Source: Geoglobus ahangari
Lineage (GTDB): Archaea; Halobacteriota; Archaeoglobi; Archaeoglobales; Archaeoglobaceae
NCBI RefSeq assembly: GCF_001006045.1
Contig: NZ_CP011267.1
Coordinates: forward strand, 434,001 to 498,000
DNA length: 64,000 nt
Direction: 5' to 3'
Shown: positions 16,919 through 26,623 of the stretch, in pieces
Position numbering within the stretch: position 1 is the first letter of the stretch
Layout of the letters: the number at the start of each line of letters is the position of its first letter
Program-made: the position numbers and the translations under genes
The notes under the pieces: model-generated
What the model was told of the DNA's origin: nothing
Databases searched by the model: none
The model's input: the letters and a program-made list of their open reading frames with translations, nothing else

Positions 16919-17540
16919 GAGGGTGGAGCAGAGCCATGAACGGGATGGAGAGCAGCGCCGCTGGAACTGATGGCAGAAACAATCGCACGGCAAACGCCAG
17001 ATCCCTCGCCCACCCATACGGAGAAGAGAAGAGCCAGGAGCTGGCCATGTACACCGGCTGCGTGAGGAGAATGGACGAAACTGCAAGAGAGAGCAAAAGA
17101 GCCACGTTCACAACACTCGGAGTGAACTCAGGCGTTTCAACCCTCAATTCCAGCAAAGCCCTCAGCACAGCAAGCCCGTGAAAGGAGAAGACCGTCAGGA
17201 TTGTGAGAGAGATCAGCTGGGGCTCATTCATGTGTTTAAAGGAGAGGAGAGACGCTATCGAGTAGATGACGTAGAGGAGGGGAAGGCACAGGAGCGCTGA
17301 GAGGAGAACCGGAATGAACCCCCTTCTAACTGCCATGTGCCAGAAGTTAGAGTACTTCCGCCCATACAAAGGGAGCAGGAGCGTGCTCAGCCCGAAGTAA
17401 AGTGTGAAGTTCGTGAGAGGCAGCACAATTACCGAAATGCTCTGAGCGAGCGAAATTCCGAAGAAGATTCCGGCATCCAGTACGAGCTGGAGGGCGAGGA
17501 GGGCAACAGCGAGCCCCCTGAGAATGCTGGACATGTGCAT
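16890..17540 (-). CDS. Polytopic membrane protein of unknown function
   Basis: This is about 216 residues, almost entirely hydrophobic, with six or so predicted transmembrane helices and no family recognised. The frame is open for 57 codons further upstream, but a TATA-like element (CTTATATTTTGC in the reverse direction) lies about 25 bp before the ATG at 17540. The transcript is therefore probably leaderless from there; ATG 17534 is equally possible. It shares the 157-bp gap with the divergent S17e gene. Confidence 0.65.
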   Translation of the reverse strand: MHMSSILRGLAVALLALQLVLDAGIFFGISLAQSISVIVLPLTNFTLYFGLSTLLLPLYGRKYSNFWHMAVRRGFIPVLLSALLCLPLLYVIYSIASLLSFKHMNEPQLISLTILTVFSFHGLAVLRALLELRVETPEFTPSVVNVALLLSLAVSSILLTQPVYMASSWLFSSPYGWARDLAFAVRLFLPSVPAALLSIPFMALLHPPKPSERKPL

Positions 17541-17697
17541 CAAACATGCTAAAATACCTGCAAAATATAAGCTTTCGGTAATTCGATAAAAATTGACATT
17601 CAAACGATTGCCTGAAAGTGCATTCGAAACAGTCCCAGCGGTCTCAACAAAAAAATTAAATATTTTGCGATAATCTCCGAGAGCAGGTGGTGATAGC

Positions 17698-17895
17698 ATG
17701 GGGACGGTCAAGCCAGCTTACATAAAGAACATCGCGATGGAGCTGCTCAGGAAGTATCCCGATGTATTTACGGGTGATTTCGACGAGAACAAGAAGCTCG
17801 TGCAGGAGCTGACCAACATAAAGAGCAAGATCGTCAGGAACAGGGTTGCCGGATACATCACGAGAAAGGTGAACAGGGGCTGGAAGAATGTTTGA
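17698..17895 (+). CDS. rps17e: Small-subunit ribosomal protein S17e
   Basis: The 65-residue basic protein matches archaeal/eukaryotic S17e. It contains [19 protein letters not shown], then [13 protein letters not shown] and [12 protein letters not shown]. It is a component of the 30S subunit with no bacterial counterpart. A TATA box (AAATTAAATATTTT) and a GGTGGTGATAG ribosome-binding site precede the ATG. The 3' end overlaps dapA by 8 bp, an odd but tight operon link between a ribosomal protein and lysine/diaminopimelate-type synthesis. Confidence 0.93.
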   Translation: MGTVKPAYIKNIAMELLRKYPDVFTGDFDENKKLVQELTNIKSKIVRNRVAGYITRKVNRGWKNV

Positions 17896-18754
17896 GGGCA
17901 TAATTCCGGCCCTCGTTACCCCTTTTAAGGAGAACTTCGATGTCGATTTTGAGGGTATTGCGAAGAATCTCGATTATCTTGAAAAACACGTTGACGCCCT
18001 TGTGCCGGCAGGAACGACAGGCGAGGCTGCAACGCTCAGCTACGAGGAGCACATTGAGGTTGTAAGGTACGTCTGCGAGGTCGCGAGCAAGCCGGTGATA
18101 GCAGGAGCCGGTTCAAACTCAACGAGAGAGGCCCTTTACCTCGCCAAAGAGGTTGAGAAGGCGGGAGCAAATGCGGCGATGTTCGTTACACCCTACTACA
18201 ACAAGCCCAACCCTGATGGATTAGTGAAGCACTACAACGAGATAGCGAAGGAGATCTCCATCCCGATACTCGTCTACAACGTTCCGAGCAGGACGGGGAT
18301 AAACGTAACCCCTGAGACGGCCAAGAAGCTCTCGGAGATTGAGGGAGTTGCAGGGCTAAAGGAGGCGAGCGGAAATCTGAAGCAGGTGGCCGAGATCATC
18401 AGGATAACATCCGACGACTTCGCGGTTCTCTCCGGAGACGACTTCCTCACTCTGCCAATTCTCATGCTCGGGGGCAGGGGGGTCATAAGCGTGACAGCAA
18501 ACGTTGCACCGCACATAATGAAGGAGATGTACGAGGCCTTCAAAAGGGGAGACGTCGAGAAGGCCAGAGAGATTCACTACAGGCTCATGCCCCTCTACGA
18601 TGCGCTCTTCATAGACACGAACCCGATCCCGGTCAAAAAGGCGCTTGAGCTAATGGGACTTGCCGCAGGCAAGCCAAGGCTTCCACTCGTGGAGCTCAGT
18701 GAGGAGAAGACTGAGAAGCTTAAGAAGGTTCTTTCTGAGCTCGAGCTAATTTAA
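17888..18754 (+). CDS. dapA: 4-hydroxy-tetrahydrodipicolinate synthase
   Basis: The enzyme condenses pyruvate with aspartate semialdehyde at the start of the diaminopimelate/lysine pathway. The TIM-barrel signatures are [12 protein letters not shown], the catalytic Tyr in [11 protein letters not shown], and the Schiff-base lysine in GLKEASG. Length (288 residues) is normal for the family. It overlaps S17e upstream. dapB follows about 0.8 kb later with a VapBC pair on the opposite strand in between. Confidence 0.95.
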   Translation: MFEGIIPALVTPFKENFDVDFEGIAKNLDYLEKHVDALVPAGTTGEAATLSYEEHIEVVRYVCEVASKPVIAGAGSNSTREALYLAKEVEKAGANAAMFVTPYYNKPNPDGLVKHYNEIAKEISIPILVYNVPSRTGINVTPETAKKLSEIEGVAGLKEASGNLKQVAEIIRITSDDFAVLSGDDFLTLPILMLGGRGVISVTANVAPHIMKEMYEAFKRGDVEKAREIHYRLMPLYDALFIDTNPIPVKKALELMGLAAGKPRLPLVELSEEKTEKLKKVLSELELI

Positions 18755-18768
18755 AAACCGATAACAAG

Positions 18769-19212
18769 TTATTTCAACCTTTTCAACCTCTTTACTGCGG
18801 CATCAAATTCTTCGATCAAATAATAAGTTTCAACTCCAGCTTTCTTGCCATTGCTTGCCATCGCTCTATCATTCGTAATCAAGATTGAACCCGAGAATTT
18901 GGCTGCCGCGATGAAATAAGCGTCTACAGCCCTGCAGTGAGTCTTAATCGCCACATCTATAGCAATACTGCGAAGAGAGGTTTCACTCACGACCACGACT
19001 TTGCTCTTCACATCTCTCAGTAACTCGCGGGTCTTCTTTTCGGTATACACTCTCCGCAATATTCCTGCAAGTTCGACTTCAAACAAGAACGGCTCGTAAA
19101 TTACGAGGTCGTGTTCGGATAATTCATCAACGAACTTCATAGCTTTTTGATGTCTATTCTCGTTAAATACGACTAAATAATCCGTAAAAACTGACGTGTC
19201 TAAAACTATCAT
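18769..19212 (-). CDS. vapC: VapC-like PIN-domain toxin
   Basis: This 147-residue PIN-domain protein is a predicted Mg-dependent RNase. The acidic active-site residues are seen in [10 protein letters not shown] at the start, VELAGIL in the middle, [11 protein letters not shown] and ITNDRAM near the end. It overlaps its DUF104 antitoxin by 4 bp. The pair is AT-richer than the surrounding dap genes, which suggests later insertion. A degraded pair of the same type is found at 43.7-44.3 kb. Confidence 0.9.
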   Translation of the reverse strand: MIVLDTSVFTDYLVVFNENRHQKAMKFVDELSEHDLVIYEPFLFEVELAGILRRVYTEKKTRELLRDVKSKVVVVSETSLRSIAIDVAIKTHCRAVDAYFIAAAKFSGSILITNDRAMASNGKKAGVETYYLIEEFDAAVKRLKRLK

Positions 19213-19403
19213 CTTCTTTCCTCTATCAACTCCTTAGTTAAATCTACGTCCGATTTAACAATGTATTTCTTAAGCAGCTTTGATATGCCTCTCGACGTCT
19301 TCTTTCTTATCTCTATCTCCACTATTTCTCCTTCCCTCAGCCCTACATCCTCAAGAGGTTTGAAAATTCCCTTTTCGTATATCGCTTCGATTACTTTTGC
19401 CAT
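19209..19403 (-). CDS. DUF104-family antitoxin
   Basis: The 64-residue protein has the typical DUF104 N-terminus ([21 protein letters not shown]) and the beta-strand EGEIVEIEI. Such proteins pair with PIN-domain toxins in archaea, especially Archaeoglobus. It is the first gene of the pair and is read in the opposite direction to dapA and dapB. The 149-bp gap between it and dapB contains only promoter-like AT-rich sequence. Confidence 0.88.
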   Translation of the reverse strand: MAKVIEAIYEKGIFKPLEDVGLREGEIVEIEIRKKTSRGISKLLKKYIVKSDVDLTKELIEERR

Positions 19404-19552
19404 TGTAGTTAAATTCGATTCGAAAATTCAAATACCTTTTGTCGAGTTCAGCAAAGCTTTCATCCGCGCCTCAATTACGACCGCTGTTTGGGTTTTATCA
19501 GATCCTGAAAGTTGACAAAACATTTTTCTGTTATGCAACCCCATAAAAAATC

Positions 19553-20323
19553 ATGAGGATAGCCGTTCACGGTGCAGCCGGAAGAATGGGCAGGCTTGTG
19601 ATAAAGAATGCAGTTGAGGAAGGTCTGGAGGTTGTTCAGGCATTTGACGTTTCAAGGGTTGGTGAGGACGCGGGAGAGGTTGCCGGGGTTGGAAAGCTCG
19701 ATGTTCCCATCTCAAGCAATGTGGAGGAGCTTTCCTGCGACGTTGTTGTGGACTTCTCCGTACCTTCAGCAACCATGAGGCTCCTCGAGGTGTGCTCTGA
19801 GAAGGGCATTAAGGCCGTCGTCGGCACCACGGGATTTTCTGATGAGCAGCGGGAGAGGATAGGGGAGCTTGCCAGCAGCACTCCAGTCGTGCTCTCACCC
19901 AACTTCAGCGTTGGCGTGAACATATTCTGGAAGGCCCTGGAGATGCTTGCAGAGAAGCTCTCAGACTACGACATGGAGATAGTCGAGATCCACCACCGCT
20001 TCAAAAGGGATGCGCCGAGCGGCACAGCTCTGAAGGCAGGAGAGGTTCTTAAGGACGCAGTCGGGAAGGATCTCAGGTTTGTGTTCGGCAGGGAGGGTGA
20101 GAGCCTGAGGAGCGATGAGGAAATCGGGATCTTCGCGGTGAGGGGAGGAGATGTTGTGGGAGAGCACACGGTATTCTTCATAGGCTTTGGGGAGAGGATT
20201 GAGCTCACCCACAGAGCATGGAACAGGGAGGCTTTCTCGAGAGGAGCAATAAGGGCTGCCAAGTGGATAGCCAAGGTTGACAAACCGGGACTCTACTCCA
20301 TGAACGACGTCCTCGGCATATAA
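19553..20323 (+). CDS. dapB: 4-hydroxy-tetrahydrodipicolinate reductase
   Basis: The enzyme reduces the dapA product using NAD(P)H. The N-terminal Rossmann motif VHGAAGRMGR and the substrate-binding signature EIHHRFKRDAPSGTAL are both present, and the 256-residue length is standard. It was probably once adjacent to dapA; the VapBC pair now lies between them. Confidence 0.95.
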   Translation: MRIAVHGAAGRMGRLVIKNAVEEGLEVVQAFDVSRVGEDAGEVAGVGKLDVPISSNVEELSCDVVVDFSVPSATMRLLEVCSEKGIKAVVGTTGFSDEQRERIGELASSTPVVLSPNFSVGVNIFWKALEMLAEKLSDYDMEIVEIHHRFKRDAPSGTALKAGEVLKDAVGKDLRFVFGREGESLRSDEEIGIFAVRGGDVVGEHTVFFIGFGERIELTHRAWNREAFSRGAIRAAKWIAKVDKPGLYSMNDVLGI

Positions 20324-20373
20324 TTTCGAAGCCTTTATCTTTTCCCCTTCAGACCTTTGAAAGGGGATTGAGC

Positions 20374-21195
20374 ATGGTGTCTTTTGATGATGTAGCCTCG
20401 ACTGTCGTCGAGCTTTTCAGGAAGGCGGAGACAGAGCTGCCAGATGATGTGGTAAGGGCGCTGAAGATGGCGTATGAGAGGGAGGACAACGAGGTGGCAA
20501 AGAACACGCTGAAGGCAATAATCCAGAACGTTGAGGCCGCGAGGAATCTGAGGGTGCCGATGTGTCAGGATACGGGCCTGCCAATAATCTTCGCCGAGGT
20601 TGGCAGGGAGCTGTGCCTAGATTTCAACTTGAAGGAGGCGATAATCGAGGGTGTCAGAAGGGCGACCAAGGAGGTACCGCTGAGGCCCAACGCTGTTCAC
20701 CCGCTGACGAGGGAGAACCCGGGCACGAACGTGGGGATGCACGTGCCTATAATAACCACCGAGATTGTTGATGGAGATGGGCTGAAGCTCACCGTGATGC
20801 CGAAGGGGGCGGGGAGTGAGAACGTCTCTGCCCTGAGAATGCTCCTTCCGAGTCAGGTGAAAGATGTGGAGAAGTTCATCCTCGAGGTTGTGAGGAACGC
20901 GGGTGGAAAGCCCTGCCCACCCATTGTCGTCGGTGTTGGTATAGGCTCAACATTTGACGGTGCTGCAAAGCTCGCCAAGAAGGCATTGCTGAGGGACATA
21001 ACCGAGATGAATGAGCTTGAGATGAATTTGCTTGAGAAGATCAACGGCCTCGGCATAGGGCCGGGAGGGCTTGGTGGGAGAACCACAGCTTTGGCAGTTC
21101 TTGTTGAGGTTGGCTACTGCCACACCGCCTCGTTGCCCGTGGCTGTGAACATACAGTGCTGGGCCAACAGGAGGGCCTCAGCCGTATTGAGGTGA
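20374..21195 (+). CDS. Class I fumarate hydratase, alpha subunit
   Basis: This is the N-terminal half of the iron-sulfur fumarase, which interconverts fumarate and malate. The family signatures are [34 protein letters not shown] and [19 protein letters not shown]. The cysteines that bind the labile 4Fe-4S cluster are expected in CQDTG, KPCPP and [10 protein letters not shown]. The ATG at 20374 was chosen over an upstream in-frame TTG. In this lineage the two halves are separate genes; the beta gene follows with a 5-bp gap. A related tartrate dehydratase activity cannot be excluded. Confidence 0.9.
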   Translation: MVSFDDVASTVVELFRKAETELPDDVVRALKMAYEREDNEVAKNTLKAIIQNVEAARNLRVPMCQDTGLPIIFAEVGRELCLDFNLKEAIIEGVRRATKEVPLRPNAVHPLTRENPGTNVGMHVPIITTEIVDGDGLKLTVMPKGAGSENVSALRMLLPSQVKDVEKFILEVVRNAGGKPCPPIVVGVGIGSTFDGAAKLAKKALLRDITEMNELEMNLLEKINGLGIGPGGLGGRTTALAVLVEVGYCHTASLPVAVNIQCWANRRASAVLR

Positions 21196-21200
21196 TGCCT

Positions 21201-21791
21201 ATGGCGGAATACAGGCTCAGAACCCCGATAGGAAAGGAAGACATCTTCAAGCTGAGCGTTGGAGATGTTGTCTACATAAGCGGCACCATGGTCACCGCGA
21301 GAGATGAAGCGCACATGAGGATGCTGGAGTACTTCGAGAGGGGAGAGGAGATCCCCTTCAGAATCGAGGATGTTGTGATCTACCACTGCGGGCCCATAAT
21401 TGTGGAGGAGAACGGAAAGTTCAGGGCGATCTCAGCCGGCCCAACGACTTCAGCGAGAATGAACCCGCTCACACCAAAAGTTCTCGAGAGGGTTGAGAGA
21501 ATGGTGATAGTCGGCAAGGGAGGAATGGATGATCGCGTAGCCAAAGCGCTGAAGGGCAAGGGGGTTTACCTCGCCTACACAGGGGGGGCTGGTGCTTTGG
21601 CCGCGCAGGCAATAAAAGAGGTGAAGGGAGTATACTGGGAGGACCTGGGAATGCCCGAGGCCGCATGGGTATTCGAGGTCGAGAACTTCGGGCCGTGCAT
21701 AGTCGGGATAGACGCGAAGGGGAACAGTTTGTACAGAGAGGTGGAGAAAAAGGTCGAGGAGAACTTCAGACGAGTCCTTTCTCAGCTTTGA
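21201..21791 (+). CDS. Class I fumarate hydratase, beta subunit
   Basis: This is the C-terminal half of the two-subunit fumarase. Motifs are [30 protein letters not shown] and [16 protein letters not shown]. The ATG at 21201 is preceded by GAGGTGAT with a good spacing; an ATG two codons earlier overlaps that site. Its 3' end overlaps the convergent regulator gene by 26 bp. Confidence 0.9.
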   Translation: MAEYRLRTPIGKEDIFKLSVGDVVYISGTMVTARDEAHMRMLEYFERGEEIPFRIEDVVIYHCGPIIVEENGKFRAISAGPTTSARMNPLTPKVLERVERMVIVGKGGMDDRVAKALKGKGVYLAYTGGAGALAAQAIKEVKGVYWEDLGMPEAAWVFEVENFGPCIVGIDAKGNSLYREVEKKVEENFRRVLSQL

Positions 21792-22578
21792 CCTCCTCAA
21801 CTATTTTCGGGAAGTTCGCGTCCTCGCTCCTCTCCCAGAGGTACCAGAACAGGTACTCGCACCACCTGACGAAGTCCCTGTCGTCCGAGACGTAGAACCT
21901 GTCGAGGGTGTCGTTCAGCTGCAGAAGCGCAAACTCCCCGTCGATGATTCCGAGCTGGATGGGAGTGTCGAACACCCTGACCCGAACCTTGCTCGCGATT
22001 GTGTCGTACTCCTCGGCCGTGAGGTCCATGTCCATGAGCACCTTCTTGAATGTGTTGGCCCTGCCGTGGATCGTTGCGTGGTTGGAGATCGCCCTCTCCT
22101 CCACCCCTGCAAGGTTCCTTTCCGCCATGACCCTGTAGAGGTCGTGGCTTATCACCTTGTCTATGTACAGTCCGTACCTCTTGGAGCTGGCGATCTTCTC
22201 CACCCCTACCTCGAACGCCTCCTCGAGGCTCATGACCTTTGCTTTTCTCAAGTTGTGGAAGCCTGCCACGAATCCGGGTGGGAGGATGGCTATGAAGTCC
22301 TGAAGGGCCATTATGTCCTCCCTGTACTCGTAGAGGTGCTCTATGACAGAGAGAATCTTCTCGATGGCCACACCAAATCCCGTGAGCCTGCACCTGTGGT
22401 CGTCCCTCTCGACGACTCCAAACTCGGAGAGCCTGTTCAGCGCCCTTGAGGCTGTTGATAGTGTGAGGCCATCCATCTTGGAGAGTTCTGAGGGAGATCT
22501 CGGAGAACCGCGAAGGTTTCTCAGAATTTCGATTCTTCCCTGCTGGCTCAACTCACGTATCAGGTCCTTCGCATCCAT
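21766..22578 (-). CDS. Winged-helix transcriptional regulator with FilR1 (DUF1724) domain
   Basis: About 270 residues. The N-terminal winged helix ([34 protein letters not shown]) is followed by a C-terminal FilR1-type domain, ending with [23 protein letters not shown]. This architecture is common in euryarchaeal regulators. The start at 22578 avoids overlap with nth; an extended frame reaches 22656. It is a distant relative of the broken regulator at 51726-52488. The target is unknown. Confidence 0.8.
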   Translation of the reverse strand: MDAKDLIRELSQQGRIEILRNLRGSPRSPSELSKMDGLTLSTASRALNRLSEFGVVERDDHRCRLTGFGVAIEKILSVIEHLYEYREDIMALQDFIAILPPGFVAGFHNLRKAKVMSLEEAFEVGVEKIASSKRYGLYIDKVISHDLYRVMAERNLAGVEERAISNHATIHGRANTFKKVLMDMDLTAEEYDTIASKVRVRVFDTPIQLGIIDGEFALLQLNDTLDRFYVSDDRDFVRWCEYLFWYLWERSEDANFPKIVEEVKAEKGLV

Positions 22579-22603
22579 GACAAGACTCTCTGCTGTTGTA
22601 AAG

Positions 22604-23248
22604 TTAAACCTTTCGAGACTGTTCGGATTTTTCGAAATAGTTGCAGTATTGCGCAACTCTGCATTCCGAGCATCGTGGGTTTACAGGTCTGCAGATGGTC
22701 TGCCCATATCCAACAAACGCCTTGTTAACCCTCCTCCAAAGCCTTTCCGGGACGATTCTCTTCAGCTCTCGCTCCGTTTCTTCCGGAGTCTTCGTGCTCA
22801 CCAGCCCCAGCCTGTTGGATATCCTGTGCACGTGCGTGTCAACGGCGATTGTGTTCACGCCGAAGGCCTCTGAAAGCACAATGTTGGCCACCTTCCTTCC
22901 AACGCCGGGAAGCTCGAGGAGCTCATCCATCGTCGACGGAATTCTCTCCCCATCAAGCTTTTCTGCGAGGGCCTTCAACATCCTCGCCTTGTTTCTGTAA
23001 AACCCGACACCCCTTATCAGCTCCGCAAGCTCTTCCTCAGGGATTCTCCTGAGATCCTCAACACTCTTCACCCTCTCGAAAAGCCTCTTTGCCACCTCCG
23101 CAGTCTGCTCGTCCCTCGTTCTCGTTGAGAGTATTGCAGCTACAAGAACCCTGAACGGATCGGTCGTTCTCTCCTTCAGGGCGTAGATCGGAGCGTTTCT
23201 CCTCTTTGCTTCTTCCTCCATGATGTCCAGAACCCTATCGAGATCCAT
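22604..23248 (-). CDS. nth: Endonuclease III (DNA glycosylase/AP lyase)
   Basis: This base-excision repair enzyme removes oxidised pyrimidines and cleaves the abasic site. The helix-hairpin-helix ELPGVGRKVANIVL carries the catalytic lysine, VDTHVHR has the catalytic aspartate, and a C-terminal Cys-x6-Cys-x2-Cys-x5-Cys set binds a 4Fe-4S cluster. The 214-residue length is normal. It overlaps the upstream HAD phosphatase gene by 14 bp. Confidence 0.95.
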   Translation of the reverse strand: MDLDRVLDIMEEEAKRRNAPIYALKERTTDPFRVLVAAILSTRTRDEQTAEVAKRLFERVKSVEDLRRIPEEELAELIRGVGFYRNKARMLKALAEKLDGERIPSTMDELLELPGVGRKVANIVLSEAFGVNTIAVDTHVHRISNRLGLVSTKTPEETERELKRIVPERLWRRVNKAFVGYGQTICRPVNPRCSECRVAQYCNYFEKSEQSRKV

Positions 23249-23819
23249 TCAGCATCCTCCTCACAATTCCGGAGAGCTCATAAAAGCTCGAGAAGGTGAG
23301 GTCAGGTCTGATCGAGAACCTGTCCAGAAAATCCCTGTTCCTCTCGTTTACATGCATCCAGAACTGGATTCCGGCGTTCCTTGCGGTCTGGTAGTCGAAG
23401 AGGTAGTCGCCAACCATCGCCGTATCATTTCTGCCAGCATTCACCTCCTCCATCAGGTGGAGGACTGGGAGAGGGGAGGGCTTAACGTCATCCTCCCTCG
23501 TGAAAACGTAGTCGAAGGAGAGGCGGTGCTTCTTCAGATTTATCCTTACGCTCTTCCATGAGTTTCTCGTGTAGAGGGCGGTAACCACCCCGTGCTCACC
23601 CAGAAGCTCCAGAAACTCCCTCACACCCGGGTAGAGCCTCGAGTTTCTCGCGCTCTCAACCTCATGCCTCTCGAGAATTTGAAGCATCTCCGGGGCGTTT
23701 TCGCTCCTCATTATCTCCTCGAGGATCGAGCCCCTTATACCGAGCAGGGATTTTATCCTCTCAACCGGAATGTTGAACTCCACGAGGGTGCCGTCAAGGT
23801 CGAAGACTACAAGCCTCAC
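23235..23819 (-). CDS. HAD-superfamily hydrolase
   Basis: The 194-residue protein begins with VFDLDGTLVEF, the HAD motif I with its nucleophilic Asp. Motif II is in ALYTRNSWKSV, a Lys is in DDVKPSPLPVL, and motif IV is AMVGDYLFDYQTA. It is probably a small-molecule phosphatase of the phosphoglycolate phosphatase-like group, possibly clearing phosphoglycolate from DNA repair given its link to nth; the substrate is not shown by sequence. The start codon is GTG. Confidence 0.88.
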   Translation of the reverse strand: MRLVVFDLDGTLVEFNIPVERIKSLLGIRGSILEEIMRSENAPEMLQILERHEVESARNSRLYPGVREFLELLGEHGVVTALYTRNSWKSVRINLKKHRLSFDYVFTREDDVKPSPLPVLHLMEEVNAGRNDTAMVGDYLFDYQTARNAGIQFWMHVNERNRDFLDRFSIRPDLTFSSFYELSGIVRRMLNGSR

Positions 23820-23841
23820 AAAGAAAGGTTTGACGAAGAGG

Positions 23842-24813
23842 TTAAAAAGCTATGTCAAGTGGGTAGTGGCAGGCAAAGCCATGCTTCTCCTCAGATATTT
23901 CCGGCTCCTCCTTCCTGCACTTGTCCCTCGCGAGCGGGCAGCGTGGGTGGAACCTGCATCCCTTCGGAATGTCTATGGGGTTGGCTATATCTCCTCTAAT
24001 CTCAACACTCTCCCTCCTCTTGACGAAGCTGGGGACTGAGGAGAGGAGAGCGGCGGTGTATGGGTGTCGGGGGTGGTGGATGACCTCATCTATGTCTCCA
24101 ATCTCCACTATCCTGCCGAGGTACATCACCGCTATCCTGTCGCTGACTATCTTGCCGACGGAAATGTCGTGGGTTATGAAGATCATGCTGAGGTTGTAGT
24201 CCCTCTTGAACTCCATCAGGAGCTGCAGGATGGATGCTCTGAGGCTGACGTCTATCATCGAAACAGCCTCGTCCGCAACAACGAACTCTGGCTTCAGGAT
24301 CATGGCCCTCGCGATCACCACCCTCTGCCTCTGTCCACCCGAGAGCTGATGGGGCATCCTGCCGTAGAACTCCTCCCCTGGCAGTCCGACCCTGTCGAGC
24401 ATTCTCATCGCGATCTCCTTCGCCTCGTCCTTGTCCGCTATGCCGTGAATGAGCAGCGGGTCTATCAGGTGGTCTCCGATCCTCATCCTCGGGTTGAGGG
24501 AGGCGTAGGGATCCTGAAAGATCATCTGTATCTTTCTCCTCATCTCCCTGAACTCCTCACCACTCAGATTCGAGATGTCCTTGCCATTGTAGAGGATCCT
24601 ACCCTCCGTGGGGTGCTCAAGCCCCACGATCATCCTTCCGGTTGTTGTCTTCCCGCACCCCGACTCGCCGACGAGCGAGAGCACCTCACCCTTCCCGACG
24701 CTGAAAGTCACGCCGTCAACTGCCCTTATGTACTCCCTCTTCCTCGAGATCAGCGCCTCTATGGCGGACTTCTGAACCGGGTAGTATTTCTTCAGCCCCT
24801 CAACCCTGATCAT
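23842..24813 (-). CDS. oppF: Oligopeptide ABC transporter ATP-binding protein, OppF/DppF type
   Basis: This is the second of two ATPases of the transporter. It has the Walker A GESGCGKTT, signature LSGGQRQRV, and C-terminal oligopeptide-transporter extension with its CRFHPRCPLARDKC cysteine cluster. The Walker B region reads VVADEAVSMIDVSL instead of the common DEPVSALD; the catalytic Glu is kept. The start at 24813 overlaps the oppD stop by 4 bp. It is the last gene of a five-gene minus-strand operon. Confidence 0.92.
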   Translation of the reverse strand: MIRVEGLKKYYPVQKSAIEALISRKREYIRAVDGVTFSVGKGEVLSLVGESGCGKTTTGRMIVGLEHPTEGRILYNGKDISNLSGEEFREMRRKIQMIFQDPYASLNPRMRIGDHLIDPLLIHGIADKDEAKEIAMRMLDRVGLPGEEFYGRMPHQLSGGQRQRVVIARAMILKPEFVVADEAVSMIDVSLRASILQLLMEFKRDYNLSMIFITHDISVGKIVSDRIAVMYLGRIVEIGDIDEVIHHPRHPYTAALLSSVPSFVKRRESVEIRGDIANPIDIPKGCRFHPRCPLARDKCRKEEPEISEEKHGFACHYPLDIAF

Positions 24814-25760
24814 TCTCCCACCTCGTAGAGCCAGCACTTCACGATCCTGCCGTCAACCTCCACGCTCGGCGGCTCCTTCCTGCAGATGTCACTTGCTCTA
24901 CTGCACCTCGGCCTGAACCTGCACCCCTCTGGCGGATTTGAGAGGTCGGGGGGTGAGCCGGGTAGGGGTTTGATCTCCCTGTCAATCCAGAGATCCGGGA
25001 CGGACTGGATCAGTCCCTGAGAGTAGGGGTGGAGGGGTTCGTTGACAAGCTTATCCGCTCTGCCATACTCCACAAGCCATCCCGCGTACATCACCGCTAT
25101 CCTGTCGCTCCTCTCAGATGCGAGGGCAAAGTCGTGAGTTATGAGCATTATCGCCTTCCCCTCGCCCCTAAGCTCGTCAAGCAGATCCATGATCTTCTCC
25201 TGAACTATCACGTCCAGAGCTGTGGTTGGCTCATCGGCTATGAGGAGCTTGGGGTTGAGCATCACGGCCATGGCGATCATCACCCTCTGCCTCTGTCCAC
25301 CCGAGAGCTGGTGCGGGTAGTAGTTCAGCCTGTTCCTCGGCAGTCCGACCTTCTCGAGCATGTCTCCCGCGAGCTCCCTCGCCTCTTTTTTATCCACATC
25401 CCTGTGTTCCAGAATCGTCTCGACCATCTGGTCTCCGATCTTCTCGAGGGGGTCGAGGCTCGTCATGGGATCCTGAAACACCATCCCTATCTCCTTCCCC
25501 CTCAGGTCCCTCATCTCCTCCTCGCTCAGCCTGAGGAGGTCTCTGCCGTCAAACCACACCTCTCCTCCAGCCACCTTCCCCGGAGGGGAGATGAGCCTCA
25601 TTATGGAGTACGCGAGGGTTGACTTGCCACATCCCGACTCCCCAACAACCGAGACGAACTCTCCGGAGTCGAAGGACAGGCTAACCCTGTCAACCGCCCT
25701 GACGATCCCTTTCCTCGAGACGAAGTGGGTTTCCAGATTTCTGATGTCGATGAGCATCAT
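24810..25760 (-). CDS. oppD: Oligopeptide ABC transporter ATP-binding protein, OppD/DppD type
   Basis: The 316-residue ATPase has GESGCGKST (Walker A), LSGGQRQRV (signature), IADEPTTALDV (Walker B) and a C-terminal CRFRPRCSRASDIC cluster. It forms a heterodimer with the downstream partner and powers uptake through OppB/OppC. It overlaps oppC by 4 bp. Confidence 0.93.
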   Translation of the reverse strand: MMLIDIRNLETHFVSRKGIVRAVDRVSLSFDSGEFVSVVGESGCGKSTLAYSIMRLISPPGKVAGGEVWFDGRDLLRLSEEEMRDLRGKEIGMVFQDPMTSLDPLEKIGDQMVETILEHRDVDKKEARELAGDMLEKVGLPRNRLNYYPHQLSGGQRQRVMIAMAVMLNPKLLIADEPTTALDVIVQEKIMDLLDELRGEGKAIMLITHDFALASERSDRIAVMYAGWLVEYGRADKLVNEPLHPYSQGLIQSVPDLWIDREIKPLPGSPPDLSNPPEGCRFRPRCSRASDICRKEPPSVEVDGRIVKCWLYEVGE

Positions 25761-26614
25761 CTCTCCCTCCTCGGAGCGTAAACCTCGCTCAGGCCCTCAC
25801 CTATCAGCGCGAAGCCAAGAGAGAGCAGCATGACCATCAGACCCGGGAACGTGATCATCCACCAGTAGCCTGCTGGCAGGTAGGGTCTTCCGGAGCCGAG
25901 CTCAAATCCCCAGTCTGGAGTTGGGGCGCTCACGATGAATCCAAGAAAGCTGAGACCGGCCTCGGTCAGAATCGCATCTGCAATGTTTAAGGAAAAGACG
26001 ACGACGAGGGTTGGAACGACATTCGGAAGTATGTACTTAGCAAGGATCCTCGCGTCGCTCGCCCCGACTGTCCTCGCCGCCTCCACGAACAGCCTCGTCT
26101 TCAGGCTGAGAACCTGCCCCCTGATCATCCTGAAGTATGTCGGAACGTAGACGACTGAGATGGCGATCACGGCGTTTATAACGCTCGGGCCAAGGACAGC
26201 AGCAATTGCGATGGCGAGAATGAGGCTGGGGAAAGCATACATCGAGTCCATGACCATTGAAAGGGCCCTGTCGAGCTTCCCACCGTAATAGCCGGAGATC
26301 AGGCCGAGAGGAACGCCGATGAGCATGGAGAACAGGCCCGCTGTGAACACGACCATCAGCACTATCCTCGAGCCGAAGATTATCCTCGATAGCACGTCCC
26401 TTCCGAGGTTGTCGGTGCCCATGGGGTGCTTGAGGCTCGGAGGCTGCAGCACGTCGTCTGTCATCTCCACAGGGTCGTACGGGGCGATCAGCGGGGCAAA
26501 GATGGCCATGAACACTATTGAGAGGACTATGATCAGCCCGGCTATAACCATGTACCTGCCCTCGTACTTGGGTATGAAGGAGAAGATTGATGTGGCGAGG
26601 TTTCTCACTTCCAT
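25757..26614 (-). CDS. oppC: Oligopeptide ABC transporter permease, OppC/DppC type
   Basis: The 285-residue membrane protein has an N-terminal OppC-type segment, GTDNLGRDVLSRIIFGSRI, several transmembrane helices, and the EAA loop that contacts the ATPases (EAARTVGASDARILAKYILP). It is the second permease of the transporter. Confidence 0.93.
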   Translation of the reverse strand: MEVRNLATSIFSFIPKYEGRYMVIAGLIIVLSIVFMAIFAPLIAPYDPVEMTDDVLQPPSLKHPMGTDNLGRDVLSRIIFGSRIVLMVVFTAGLFSMLIGVPLGLISGYYGGKLDRALSMVMDSMYAFPSLILAIAIAAVLGPSVINAVIAISVVYVPTYFRMIRGQVLSLKTRLFVEAARTVGASDARILAKYILPNVVPTLVVVFSLNIADAILTEAGLSFLGFIVSAPTPDWGFELGSGRPYLPAGYWWMITFPGLMVMLLSLGFALIGEGLSEVYAPRRER

Positions 26615-26623
26615 TCCATCACC

